A stretch of 64,000 bases of DNA, taken from assembly GCA_963971285.1 (NCBI GenBank), contig OZ020260.1, forward strand, positions 11,194,798-11,258,797. The letters run 5' to 3'. The notes under the pieces were generated by a model. The model saw only the letters and a list, made by a program, of their open reading frames with translations. It did not search any database and was not told where the DNA came from. Made by a program: the position numbers and the translations under genes. This stretch comes from Astropecten irregularis (lineage: Eukaryota; Echinodermata; Asteroidea; Paxillosida; Astropectinidae). Below are positions 1 to 10,233 of the stretch, piece by piece. Numbering within the stretch: the stretch's first letter is position 1; each line of letters starts with the position of its first letter.

Positions 1-178
1 CATTTAGGACACAAAATGGCTGTAGCAAAAATAAACTCCAAGCCTCGCCTAAAGCCTCATTTCGTAAAGGTCAATAAAGTGTTTTTTCACAGACGGCCAA
101 AAGTTGCTGCATCAGCGTGAGACTATCAAAATCATGGCCGTGGCCCGTTGTCATCTCCCCCCCCCCCTCTCTCCTCTT

Positions 179-552
179 AAAGGTACTATCATACTTTGGT
201 AGCATACCGAAACAGAAATCCCCACAGATTTACCTATACAACTAATACTGGGTATAAAGATGGTGATGGTAGAAACATACCGTTCAGTTTTCTGCCTGAA
301 ATGAGTATTTATACAAAAAAAGGTAAAACTAATGACCAAAACCAATTTTGATCTTCGGAAGATCAAAAATAACCGTGAAAAGATTTTTTTTAATACCGTG
401 GCCGTTTTTCACTGTTTTTTGGGTTTTTTTTAATTTGGCACCGTATGGGACTGGAAATTTCACAGATGACTGTTACTGTATCTGTCACTAGTTGATATTA
501 TTGCCCATGAATCTGCATTTCTTCGACAGAAACTAAGTATGACATTTCCTTT
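179..552 (+). mobile_element. Family A TTAA foldback element (MITE), copy 1
   Basis: The left end reads AAAGGTACTATCATACTTTG directly after TT, and the right end carries a degenerate complementary end (AAGTATGACATTTCCTTT). The interior matches the other family A copies in this window, for example the motifs AGAAACATACCGTT, GATCAAAA and TTTCACAGATGACTGTTACT. There is no coding capacity. The right terminus is eroded, so this copy looks older than those at 9647 or 54411. Confidence 0.8.
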
Positions 553-2769
553 ACACCTCTCCCGTACGTTCAATCCCACATAATAATGTCTCTGAAATAA
601 AGCAGCGAATCACCGTTTCCATGTATCACAACAGCACGCACAACCATTTATAGTATACAAAAGTCTCATTTTTAAACATAAAACTTTCAGCTCGGGAAAC
701 GCTTGTCGCTGTTAGCAATTGATTTTTTTTTCTTCTTTTTTTCAAAGAACAACGCGGTTTGTAACCAAATAATTCCTGTAGTGTATAACAACTGAGTGTA
801 TAGAAGCCTTCACGCTTAACAAATGGGCACGATTTCATTGCTACACGGAGGCCCCATCCCCCATGCAGTGTGCTGATTACGAGCACTGTGTGCAAATCAC
901 GTTGCTACCATAGACTAATTTCATAAGAAAAGACTGCCCAGGCAGAAAATGTGTTTTTTTGCTTCACAAAACTGTCTATTAAAAGCAATTGCATTCTTAA
1001 AAATGGCATGCCGGTTTTTTTAGCTGGTAGTCCGGCGTTCAAAGCTCGGGGAGAAATCTTAAGGCCGTGTACCAAATCTATGGCTGCGGCTGTGAATTGA
1101 ATATACACACACCTATGGCAGCCACTAGCCAGTGGCTGCAGCCGTTTCACATAGATTGTGTGTTATTTGCAGTCGCAGCCAGAGATTTTGGGCAGTAAGC
1201 TCTGATACCGGTGTGATTTTGCTGTGGAGAAGTATAACGTCTGCTGGCAAGGGCACCAGCGAAATAGCCAACAGAGAAACAGAAAAGGGGAACGGGCATA
1301 TAATTTGCAATTGAGTAATTGTGCACAGCATGGGGCCCCGCGCCGCAGCCAAGAGAGCGTGCCGATACGTGACTTATTACACCGCGCAGTCTTTCCCACC
1401 TTATATTTCTGTTGAAGAGGAGAAAATGAAATTGGACAGAGAAAATGCTGTTGCATATATTGCGACGCTTGGCTTGGACTTCCAGCAATAGCGTCGTCGA
1501 CAGCAGGGGTGAAAAAAAGGCTTGATATCTGTACCTTGTTCTTTACCCAATGACGCGTAAGGTTAGCCAATGTGCCGTGTCGCCTAGCCTAGGCAGCGCC
1601 TAGTGCTAATTCAGTCACACCTGCTATACAACACGTTCCGTGGTGTAACTCTCGCGCCAAGTAGCAATACTCAAATTCAATTACAGATACTTAGGATTTG
1701 CAAGGACAATACTTGGCGTCGTCCGACCGTCACTTTTCATTTCACTAATAGAAATCAAACAATAAGTCAGGGCTCTATACGTGTCATATAAATTATGTAA
1801 CATTTTAGATTTCCAATCTTTTTTTTAAGTTGTTCTTTTAAGCCACGTGTCTGAAAATATCAATAATAAAAAAAAGAAAGACAAGAAATTAGCGAAAAAT
1901 CGTGTCCACACCGTGTTTGCTTTTTGGCGCGTAAAATTCAGTTGCCATAGGTTACGAAGCAGGCAAGGGTTTTGGAAGCCAGATATAATTAATGTATTGA
2001 TTGCGCTGTACATGCCGTGTGGTTGTACACGGGAACACGCCGTCATTCCGTGCACAAAACGATGAGATCTTGTTTTCTTTCTGACGAAAAGAAAACAATG
2101 CTTTATTGTGGAGGATGCACTCGCATCGACCCCGATACCACACACGCCTCATTACACTGAAAATAAATCAATAAGAAAAAAGAGCAAGAGAAATATAGGA
2201 GAAAAAGAAGAAATAACTAGATATTGAAAGCTTCGTGTGCACAAAAATGCGGTCTCGTTTTTGGAAGACACACATGTGATTTCGATCAACATGCACACTG
2301 TGTCAAACACACATGCCGTCACCTTATTTATTTATTTTAAGAGCAAACATTGGATATTAAACACACATTGATGATGTACATGTACAACCAACTCAATATC
2401 ATTTTCTCTACGACTCTGTCACGTGATGGCGCTCAAGTATATCGGTTATTATTATAAACGGGCTGAAAACAAGTCCACCGATTCCCATGACAACTCACTA
2501 CACACTCTCTTTTATACGAGGTCAACCGTTCAGCAGAAAAAAAGATGGCAACATTCTACAATCAGCTCTCCATGGAAAACAAAGGTTTTCCCGGTCATTT
2601 TCGGCAATTGAGCGGACAATTTAAACGCTGCGTCATTCCATTTCGCGTGAAACTGCAAGGCACCTCAAAACAGTCATTCGATTTCATATCATGTCCAAGC
2701 AAAAAAAAAAGCGTCAGGCGTATAGGAAGAATCGCCTTTCATTTTAAAATTCGATTAAAATTCATTACA
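553..2769. other. No recognisable gene
   Basis: AT-rich sequence with only short, overlapping open frames on both strands. I see no splice-bounded exon with protein-like composition, no tRNA-type box and no foldback structure that I recognise from elsewhere in the window. Confidence 0.6.
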
Positions 2770-3055
2770 GATGTATTATTATCCCTGGTTATCGGGCAAT
2801 AACATTCCTGGGAAGTATACAACCCATGAAGGTGCACAGAGGCTAATTAAACCACACAGTCATCTCTACCCTATAGCAGGTACAACAATATTAACACCTG
2901 GGCATTGAGGAGCCATAATTATGCGACAAAGCGTCTTACCCAAGGATGCAAGCACCGCAAGCCCATGGCTGGATTCGAACCCACGATCAGAAGATTGACC
3001 ACAAGACCTTGAGTTGGACACGCCAAACCACACAGCTCCCCACCACACGCGGGTG
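2770..3055 (-). mobile_element. tRNA-derived SINE, type I (minus copy)
   Basis: The reverse strand contains an exact RNA polymerase III B box (GGTTCGAATCC, seen on + as GGATTCGAACC near 2971). It is followed by GGGCTTGCGGTGCTTGCATC and GACGCTTTGTCGCA, the same order as in the fuller copy at 40940-41290. The 3' part (around 2775-2850 on +) also matches that copy, including a CCTGGTTATCGGG motif. It is a degenerate, inactive-looking copy. Confidence 0.75.
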
Positions 3056-3680
3056 TATCAGTGTTTGTATCAGCAAAACACTATGACAATTTAGCTCATA
3101 ATTACTGGGAAAAATGACCGAGAATCGAACTTTCCACTAATTGAGAATATGTACCGACACAAACCCGTAAATACATTACAAATCCTAACCAATATTTGCG
3201 CCGAATACCAGTCACGAATGCCATTGCACCATACGTCGGGAAAAAATTGCTGGTAATCTGCAACTACATGTCGTCTTAATCAATAGCCTGATTCAAATAG
3301 ACTGTTCAGATGCGTTCAAATTACTCATTCATCGTCGTATTTCTATGGTAACTATATAAAGGAGCAAAAATAACATTTTTCTTTTGATGCATATTAATTC
3401 ACTTAGCCTACCTGTTAGATCAGTCGTTTTTAGGCCACCTCATCTTTCACGTCAATGCCTGAGATCAAATAACGTACCCTCCTCCGGCAACTGGACACCG
3501 CCCCGCCCCTAACCTTTGGTAATCAATGAAAGAAAGAGAAACGAAAACTGCTTTACTATGATTTTTTAGAAATCTCCAAAGTATACAAATGATGTTGTTC
3601 GACAATGCTCTATACTGACTTGGAGTAATGATAAATTGCGGTACCCGCCTCAATATTGGATTCGATTCACCCCGCTGACC
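3056..3680. other. No recognisable gene
   Basis: Unique-looking AT-rich sequence. Open frames are short and without family resemblance. No repeat shared with the rest of the window was noticed. Confidence 0.55.
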
Positions 3681-3683
3681 CTA

Positions 3684-3850
3684 GCTAGGTGGCATTATGC
3701 GGTATGGCATCTGCACTAGTAAGCAGTAGGTCGTGGGTTGGAATCCTACTTGACCCAGCGCATGATTTTTTCATGTGTACCCACAAGCACTGAGTATGCA
3801 GTGCTCATCCAAGTCGGTGAAGGGCAAGCCTAATTTGCATATGACTTGGA
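3684..3850 (+). mobile_element. tRNA-derived SINE, type II (plus copy)
   Basis: It carries a pol III-like A box region (GGTGGCATTATGCGG) and a B box with one change (GGTTGGAATCC). These are followed by a shared body: CAAGCACTGAGTATGCAGTG, GTCGGTGAAGGGCAAGCC and the tail TAATTTGCATAT. The same body recurs at 10091-10223 (minus) and 53302-53467 (plus), so it is a dispersed SINE and not a tRNA gene. Confidence 0.75.
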
Positions 3851-3881
3851 GTTATACAGCGGAGCTCGGGAAAACTGTTTC

Positions 3882-3975
3882 AATACACGGGTTTACACTT
3901 CTAAAAGTGCGCATGCGTGATAGTGCCTCGTTTTGAAGTCGCGATCAAACCCGCCGAAGTGTAAACCCGTGTATT
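3882..3975. mobile_element. 94-bp MITE with 20-bp perfect terminal inverted repeats
   Basis: The left end 3882-3901 (AATACACGGGTTTACACTTC) is the exact reverse complement of 3956-3975. The interior has AAAGTGCGCATGCGT and GTGCCTCGTTTTGAAGT, which recur in three further partial units close by (3993-4075, 4262-4350 and 5208-5310). It is too short to code for anything. Confidence 0.85.
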
Positions 3976-3992
3976 GTCTTCGACAATGGAGG

Positions 3993-4436
3993 GGTTCACA
4001 CTTCGAAAAGTGCGCATGCGTGGAAGTGCCTCGTTTTGAAGTTGCGATCAAAATCTAAGATGGCCGCCAAGGATTTTGACAATTACTGAGGTAATTCATT
4101 ATTTCTTCATACTATGAGGTTAGAGCACATTACGTTCGTACGCCAAAAATGTCTTAAACTGATTGCCACAAAATTATTTTTAATGACAATTACATTTGGG
4201 AATGCATGATGCAACGAATAAAGTGAGTAAAATCATGACAACTGATCACAAACTAGGCTTTCTGTGGTTCGAAAAGTGCGCATGCGTGGAAGTGCCTCGT
4301 TTTGAAGTTGCGATCAAAATCTAAGATGGCCGCCGAAGTGTAAACCGGTGTATTGACCAATTTTCTCTTTGATAAAATTTGGTCCCGTTTTTTTTTTTAG
4401 CTTGGAAACTGAAAGAACTGGCCTCGTAAAAATTTG
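3993..4436. repeat. Derived units of the 3882 MITE plus flanking module
   Basis: Two more copies of the AAAGTGCGCATGCGT / GTGCCTCGTTTTGAAG core (about 3993-4075 and 4262-4350), both followed by AAATCTAAGATGGCCGCC. From 4350 to 4436 a module reads TTGACCAATTTTCTCTTTGA, a T-run, then AGCTTGGAAACTGAAAGAAC. That module reappears at 5316-5400, so the two ends of the 4.4-5.4 kb block are direct repeats surrounding minisatellite 1. Confidence 0.7.
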
Positions 4437-4990
4437 ACAAGGGGCAGCAAGACAATGGCCAGCGGCTGCAAGGCAATGGCCAGGGGCACTGAGACAATGA
4501 CCAGGGGCACTGAGGCAATGACAGGGGCAGCAAGGCAATTACCGGGGCAGCAAGGCAATGACCACGGCGAGTAAGAGCAAGGCAATGACCAGGGGCAACA
4601 AGGCAATTTGACAAGGGGCAATAAGGCAATTTACAAGGGGCAGCAAGGCAATGACCATGGCAGCAAGGCAATGACCACGGGGAGCAAGAGCAAGGCAATG
4701 ACCAGGGGCAACAAGGCAATGAAAAAGGGCAGCAAGAGCAAGGCAATGACCAGAGGCACCGAGGCAATGACCACTGCAACCAAGGCAATGACTAGGGGCA
4801 TCAATGCAATGACTACTGCAACCAAGGCAATGACTAGGGGCACTGAAGCAATGACCAGGGGCACCGAGGCAATGGTCAGGGCACCAAGGCAATGACAAGG
4901 GACACCAAGGCATTACCAGGGACGGACAAAAAGACAATGACCAGGGATACCAACTTACCAAGGCAATGACCAGGAACACCAATTAACAAT
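4437..4990. repeat. 21-bp minisatellite, array 1
   Basis: Tandem units of about 21 bp based on AGGCAATGACCAGGGGCACTG, with many variants (GGGGCAGCA, GGGGCAACA, GACCACGGGGAGCAAGAGCA). Because the unit is a multiple of three without stops in several frames, it yields long open frames on both strands. These are not genes. Its distal flank (to about 5055) is shared with array 2. Confidence 0.9.
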
Positions 4991-5055
4991 CACCAAGGGC
5001 ATTAAAGTTCAAGACATGAAAACAATACACCAAGATGAAGCGAAGTTACCATCAG

Positions 5056-5405
5056 GTGCTATAGATCACAAACTAGGCTTTCTGTGGTTGAACTTTCGAA
5101 GAGAAAAGGGAGACTTTGAAGAACTGGTGTTCAAGTCAACAGCGCACGCGCACGCAATTGTGAGCATGCGCACGTGCGTACTGAAGACCGATTCTCCAAA
5201 GTCTCCCATACACGGGTTTACACTTCGAAAAGTGCGCATGCGTGAAAGTGCCTCGTTTTGAAGTTGCGATCAAAATCTAAGATGGCCGCCGAAGTGTTTA
5301 CTAAACCCGTGTATTGACCGATTTTTCTCTCTGATAAAATTTTGTCCCGTTTTTTTTTTTTTTTTTTAGCTTGGAAACTGAAAGAACTGGCCTCGTAAAA
5401 GCGGG
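5056..5405. repeat. Distal flank of minisatellite 1 with MITE unit and repeated module
   Basis: It contains ATCACAAACTAGGCTTTCTG (also at about 4243-4262), a full MITE unit core at about 5208-5310 ending AGATGGCCGCCGAAGTG, and the second copy of the 4350-4436 module at 5316-5400. After 5400 the sequence diverges and lacks the minisatellite. Confidence 0.65.
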
Positions 5406-5536
5406 CAACACGTTAGTGTACAAAGTGCCAATTTGGTGAACAAGCGCAATGGAAGTTGCAAATTGAGTCGTTATAGCACCCTTTGACTTTATGACGCAGG
5501 CTTTATGTTGTATGTTGTACATGGGGCTTTTAACCG

Positions 5537-5705
5537 AACCTCGGCTCCGGCTCTGGCTCCGGCTTCGTCTCTGTGTGTTTTTTTTTATTGAAGATGAAAC
5601 TCTATTTCTTGTTCAAACCAGAGAATCTACTTGCGAACCGCAGCCAAAAGCCTCTATTTTGATACCCGTTATTTTAGAATGGATTTAAGAGTCGGAGCCG
5701 AGGTT
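5537..5705. mobile_element. GGCTCN-type foldback element, copy 1
   Basis: The 13-bp terminal repeats AACCTCGGCTCCG (5537-5549) and its exact reverse complement (5693-5705) enclose a body with GAGAATCTACTTGCGAACCG and AGCCTCTATTTTGATACC. That body is shared with copies at 12834, 48458 and 57976. The termini consist of short GGCTCN hexamer runs. Confidence 0.8.
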
Positions 5706-5716
5706 TGGGAAAAAAA

Positions 5717-6880
5717 TTTCCTCTATGAATGGAACTCTTCATAGACTCGTCTCTAGTCCGACTGCCGCGCAAAATGAGAACAGAAATGACAAGTTGGCTC
5801 TCATATTGCATAACAAACAAGCCTTAACCATTATTTTGTCATCGCTGGCAGCAAGTCAAGCTTTAAAAAATCGTTCCTAAAAATGCACACGATGATGCTT
5901 GGCTGTATTTGTCCATTGTGTAACCGATGTATGACCTATATTTATTCTATAAGAGCCGTTAGGTTTGTCGTCGTGCTGCTCAGAGTTGGTAGACCGCAAC
6001 CCACACTGGCCATAGCGAGTTAATTGAGCAAGTCACGTATTTTGTTCGTCTACCCTTGGCAGTTCTCTTGCAACAGACGGCCATGACTTGTATGATGATA
6101 AAAAAAACCCACACACATTATCATGTATACAACAGAGAGGAGGTATATAGCGATATAGGCACGATCGTTCCTGCACAACATGCATCTCAACTCACACCTC
6201 CATCACACAGCCAGCCCCCAATCAAGACCCAACCATAAAATGCAGTGCTATATACCGAGATAATAAATTAACCATACCCGTATACACCTCAGTAATATTG
6301 AGGCCTTTTTTCCCTATCAACACGGCACAAGCGAGTAAGAAAAGGTCCATTATGACGAGGCCACACACCACAGGTGGCGACTTCGGCAAAATTTCGCACG
6401 ATTTTTTTTTTCCGTCGATTTTTTTTTCTCATTCACTCAATTGATAATGTCTCTCTATATAAACACACACAGAGACTGGAATATGGTTATTAATTAATAA
6501 CAAACAAACAACAAACAAGCAAACAAACAAATAAAGAAACACAGAGAGACTCCTCCCTTTGTTATGATTTCCCTAACGAACACATCTGGGGGTTTTTGCG
6601 TTGTATCCTGCATATACCAAGATACCATAGCCACAACGCAAACCCGTGCGTTGCGTGGCTTCATACTGGTAAACATAAGCAAAGACACCTGACAATATGG
6701 AAACATCCATCAAGGAGCATACAATATACAACCCATAATGGCATCATGTACATGTCATACATGGTTTGCATATGGTATAGTGAATCTAATTGGCAGATCA
6801 GGCAGTTACTACATAAAACACACGAAGCAAAGTCAAGTCATTTGGAAGAAATAGCAGTAATTTGATTCGGAGTGTCATAC
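5717..6880. other. No recognisable gene; short A/C-rich simple repeat
   Basis: No exon-like open frame. A CAAACAAACAAC-type low-complexity run lies at about 6499-6535. Otherwise the sequence is AT-rich and shows nothing I can assign. Confidence 0.55.
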
Positions 6881-6886
6881 GATTAT

Positions 6887-7663
6887 TACAATGACCGGGG
6901 TCATCGAGGCAACGACAAGGGGCGCTGATGCAATGACCAGGGGAATTGAGGGAATGGCCAGGGGCACCAGGGCAATCTGACAAGGGGCAGCAAGGCAATG
7001 GCCAGCGGCTGCAAGGCAATGGCCAGGGGCACTGAGACAACGACCAGGGGCACTGAGGTAATGACAGGGGCGGCAAGGCAATTACCGGGGCAGCAAGGCA
7101 ATGACCATGGCAGCAAGGCAATGGCAACGGGGAGCAAGAGCAATGCAATGACCAGGGGCAACAAGGCAATTTGACAAGGGGCAGCAAGGCAATGAAAAGG
7201 GGCAGCAAGAGCAAGGCAATGACCAGAGGCACCGAGGCAATGGCCACTGCAACCAAGGCAATGACTAGGGGCACTGAGGCAATGACCAGGGGCACCGGGG
7301 CAATGACCAGGGACACTACAATGACGAGGGGCACTGAGGCAATGACCGGGGCACCAAGGCAATGACAAGGGACACTGTGGCAATGACGAGGGACACTGAG
7401 GCAATGACGAGGGACACTGTGGCAATGACGAGGGACACTGTGGCAATGACGAGAGACACTGGCAATGACCAGGGACACTGTGGCAATGACGAGGGGCACT
7501 GAGGCAATGACCGGGGCACCAAGGCAATGACAAGGGACACCAAGGCATTACCAGGGACGGACAAAAAGACAATGACCAGGGATACCAATTAACAATCACC
7601 GAGGGCATTAAAGTTCAAGACATGAAAATAATACACGAAGCTGAAGCGAAAGTTACCATCAGG
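6887..7663. repeat. 21-bp minisatellite, array 2, with shared distal flank
   Basis: Same unit as array 1, with an extra subfamily based on CAATGACGAGGGACACTGTGG between 7370 and 7480. From about 7535 (AAGGCATTACCAGGGACGGA) to 7663 it follows array 1's distal flank (4905-5055) almost base for base. Arrays 1 and 2 are therefore duplicates of one locus that have since changed length. The long open frames across it are repeat artefacts. Confidence 0.9.
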
Positions 7664-8254
7664 TGTCAGAATTCCACTCCCATGTTCAACAAGAAAAATT
7701 AAAACGGGCGAAAGAGAGAGAGAGAGAAGTGAAGGGGGAAAGTCAGTCACGCCGTCGGCCACAATTATTCCCCCCGTCTAGCTTGATGGGAAGAATCGAT
7801 AAACTTCAAGTATAACACATACACCGCTCACACCACATGCCGTGTTTGTTGAATCGCAGCGCTGGTTTCAATTAATAATAATGCCCCCTATATACTCCAA
7901 CAATATCATATGAGATTTGATTGAGAGTTGAGAATCGATTAATACAAGGAATCGATACATCGAACGGCAAGAGAGCTCCATCGCACGGAGCGATGATGTT
8001 TGTGAAGAGAACCAACGGCTGCGCGCTGCTTATTATTATTTATGAGCCTTTCGAGTGGCGTAATGACATCCGTACGCTCGGATGGTTACCAACTGAACTA
8101 TGATTTTATTTTTTTGCTTCTAGGATCGACATGATATGAAGAGAGATGTAATGATAATCGGTTTGCGTTGATAATTAAGGTTATCTAATTGAATTGGTTA
8201 CATGTGGAGCGAAAGCACGGGGAGGAAGTGGTGACGCACGACCACAACACACAG
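7664..8254. other. No recognisable gene
   Basis: Contains a short (GA)n run near 7713-7727. No exon or repeat shared with other parts of the window was noticed. Confidence 0.5.
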
Positions 8255-8885
8255 ACAAACAAACAACCAACTTGGCCATCAACCAATCAACCAGCAAACC
8301 AACCAACATACAAACAGACAACAAAAAGAACGACGAACAAACCAAAAACTAAAACACCGTACTCCGAGGATGTTCATATATTCCAACATCTAAACAATGC
8401 AGCCAACCAACCAACTAACAAACAAACAACCAATCAATCTATCAGCCAACCAACAAACAACCAACCATAAATCAGCCAACCAACCAGCAACCCAACAAAC
8501 AATCAATCTATCAGCCAAACAACCAACATACAACAAACAATCTATCAGCCAACCAACAAAACAACCAACAAACAACCAATCAATCTATCAGCAAACCAAC
8601 AATGAAACCAACAATCAACCAATCAATCTATCAGCCAACCAACAAACAACCATCTATCAGCCAACCAGCAAACCAACAAACAATCTATCTATCAGCCAAC
8701 CAACAAACCAACCAACAAACCAACACACAAACAATCAACTATCAGCCAACCAACAAACCAACAAACAATCTATCTATCAGCCAACCAACAAACCAACAAA
8801 CCAACAAACCAACAAACAATCAATCTATCAGCCAACCAACAAACCAACACACAAACAATCAACTATCATCCAACCAACCAAAATG
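8255..8885. repeat. CAAC/CAAA tandem repeat with a higher-order CTATCAGCC unit
   Basis: Strand-biased low-complexity DNA built of CCAACAAACAAC tetranucleotide steps, interrupted about every 30-60 bp by CAATCTATCAGCCAACC. The open frames (Asn/Gln/Pro/Thr-only on +, Cys/Leu/Val-rich on -) are composition artefacts. Confidence 0.9.
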
Positions 8886-8899
8886 CATCCAAACACGAA

Positions 8900-9646
8900 C
8901 TGCATCGTCGAGAAGGTAACAACAATCCTTTGACAACGGACAAAACCTACACCACACAAGCACTCAGAGAACACATGTACAAAGAGACATGCTGACCAAC
9001 ACACAGACAACCGCGTGCACCGAATTAAGATGCACGGATGTTAGACTGAAAGTGTGCCCAGTTCTCTGCTTTATTATTGTTATCATTATCAACATTATTT
9101 CATTTATGATTATAAATTTCTTTCGTGTGGGAACCGTGCAGGCTGTCCGTCTATTCCAAAAGTCGATAATGAGTGTTTGCGCTGCATACGTCGCCTCAAC
9201 ATCTCAAAGCTTTTGTCACCAAGCCGACCAAGCAAACTGCGGGGTTCTTTTTCTCTCCACTCCCCCAGCAACCATACATCAAAATGGCTGTCTCGGGCGA
9301 CTTTTCTAGAGTCGTTCAACGGAGCATTACGGTATGAAAGAAGAAACAAAATCATGATGGATTGGGTGGAAAGAAACAAAATGACATGAAATCATGTTCT
9401 GTACGTGCGATGCATATCGCTGTGTTTTACCCTGGCAATCTCTTTATCAACTTATAATGTTTTGGTGTAAAGAATGAAATGATGGCGTGTGATTCCCAAC
9501 AACATTTTTCGAGATTTGAATTTGATTGTTTTGAGGACATGCCACAATGAAAGAAAAAGAATGAAAGAAATTCAAGATGACAAAAAACGTTTTCACTCGT
9601 AGATAAAACTGAAGCGGATATCAACTTGATCTTTCTTCAACAACTT
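8900..9646. other. No recognisable gene
   Basis: Short overlapping open frames on both strands at 8989-9389, none with a recognisable domain or flanking splice signals that I trust. Confidence 0.5.
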
Positions 9647-10009
9647 AAAGGTAGTATATCATCCTTTGGTAGCATTCTGAAGAAATGTTCACAGATTTAC
9701 CTATAACTAACATGGTATGAAGATGATGATGGTAGAAACATAGCGTTAAAAATTGTTCTGCCTGAAATGCTGTATTTATCAAGAAAAGAGTAAAACCAAT
9801 GACCACAATTATTTTTAATCTTTAAAAGATCAAAAGTAAAAGAGAAAAGACTTAAGAAATACTGTGGTCGTTTTTCGCGGTTTTCTCCAAAAGTGGGCAC
9901 CATAATGGGACTGAAATTTTCACAGATGGCTGTGACTGTATCTTCCTTTATATTTTTGCTCATGAATCTGAATTTTTTTTGACAAAAACCAAAGTATGAT
10001 ATTACCTTT
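9647..10009 (+). mobile_element. Family A TTAA element, copy 2
   Basis: It begins TTAAAGGTAGTATATCATCC and ends AAAGTATGATATTACCTTTAA, so TTAA flanks both termini. The interior follows the family consensus (AAAAGACTTAAGAAATACTG, AAAGTGGGCACC, CCAAAGTATGATATTACC). Confidence 0.88.
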
Positions 10010-10090
10010 AACTCCGGTAATATCTTAATTTGTAGACAAAAACAAACACCAAACAACAAACACCCAAACAAACAGACAAGTTTCTCACTG

Positions 10091-10223
10091 CAAATAATGT
10101 ATTACCCGAAATAATTATTTCACGAAATGCTTTTTGAGAGCGCACGAAAAACTCATGCGCTAGCTCAGGTGGGATTTGAACCCACGACCTCCTGCTCACT
10201 AGTGCAGATGCCATACCCGCTAA
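10091..10223 (-). mobile_element. SINE type II with 10-bp target-site duplication
   Basis: The reverse strand shows a B box (GGTTCAAATCC), AGGAGGTCGTG and GCTAGCGCATGAGTTTTTCG, matching the copies at 3684 and 53302. It is bounded by exact direct repeats TTTCTCACTG at 10081-10090 and 10224-10233, the hallmark of target-primed insertion. Confidence 0.85.
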
Positions 10224-10233
10224 TTTCTCACTG

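Noticed and set aside
2930..3010. True tRNA genes at B-box sites (2971, 10171, 18480, 31690, 40391, 41013, 43453, 53326)
   Set aside because: None closes a cloverleaf with an acceptor stem, and most belong to dispersed SINE bodies.
4314..4982. Long open frames on both strands at 4314-4982 and 6798-7608
   Set aside because: They lie wholly in the 21-bp minisatellites. The heptad peptides are produced by the repeat period and carry no domain.
8397..8933. 178-codon Asn/Gln/Pro/Thr-rich open frame
   Set aside because: Pure composition effect of the CAAC/CAAA tandem repeat; no other amino-acid content.
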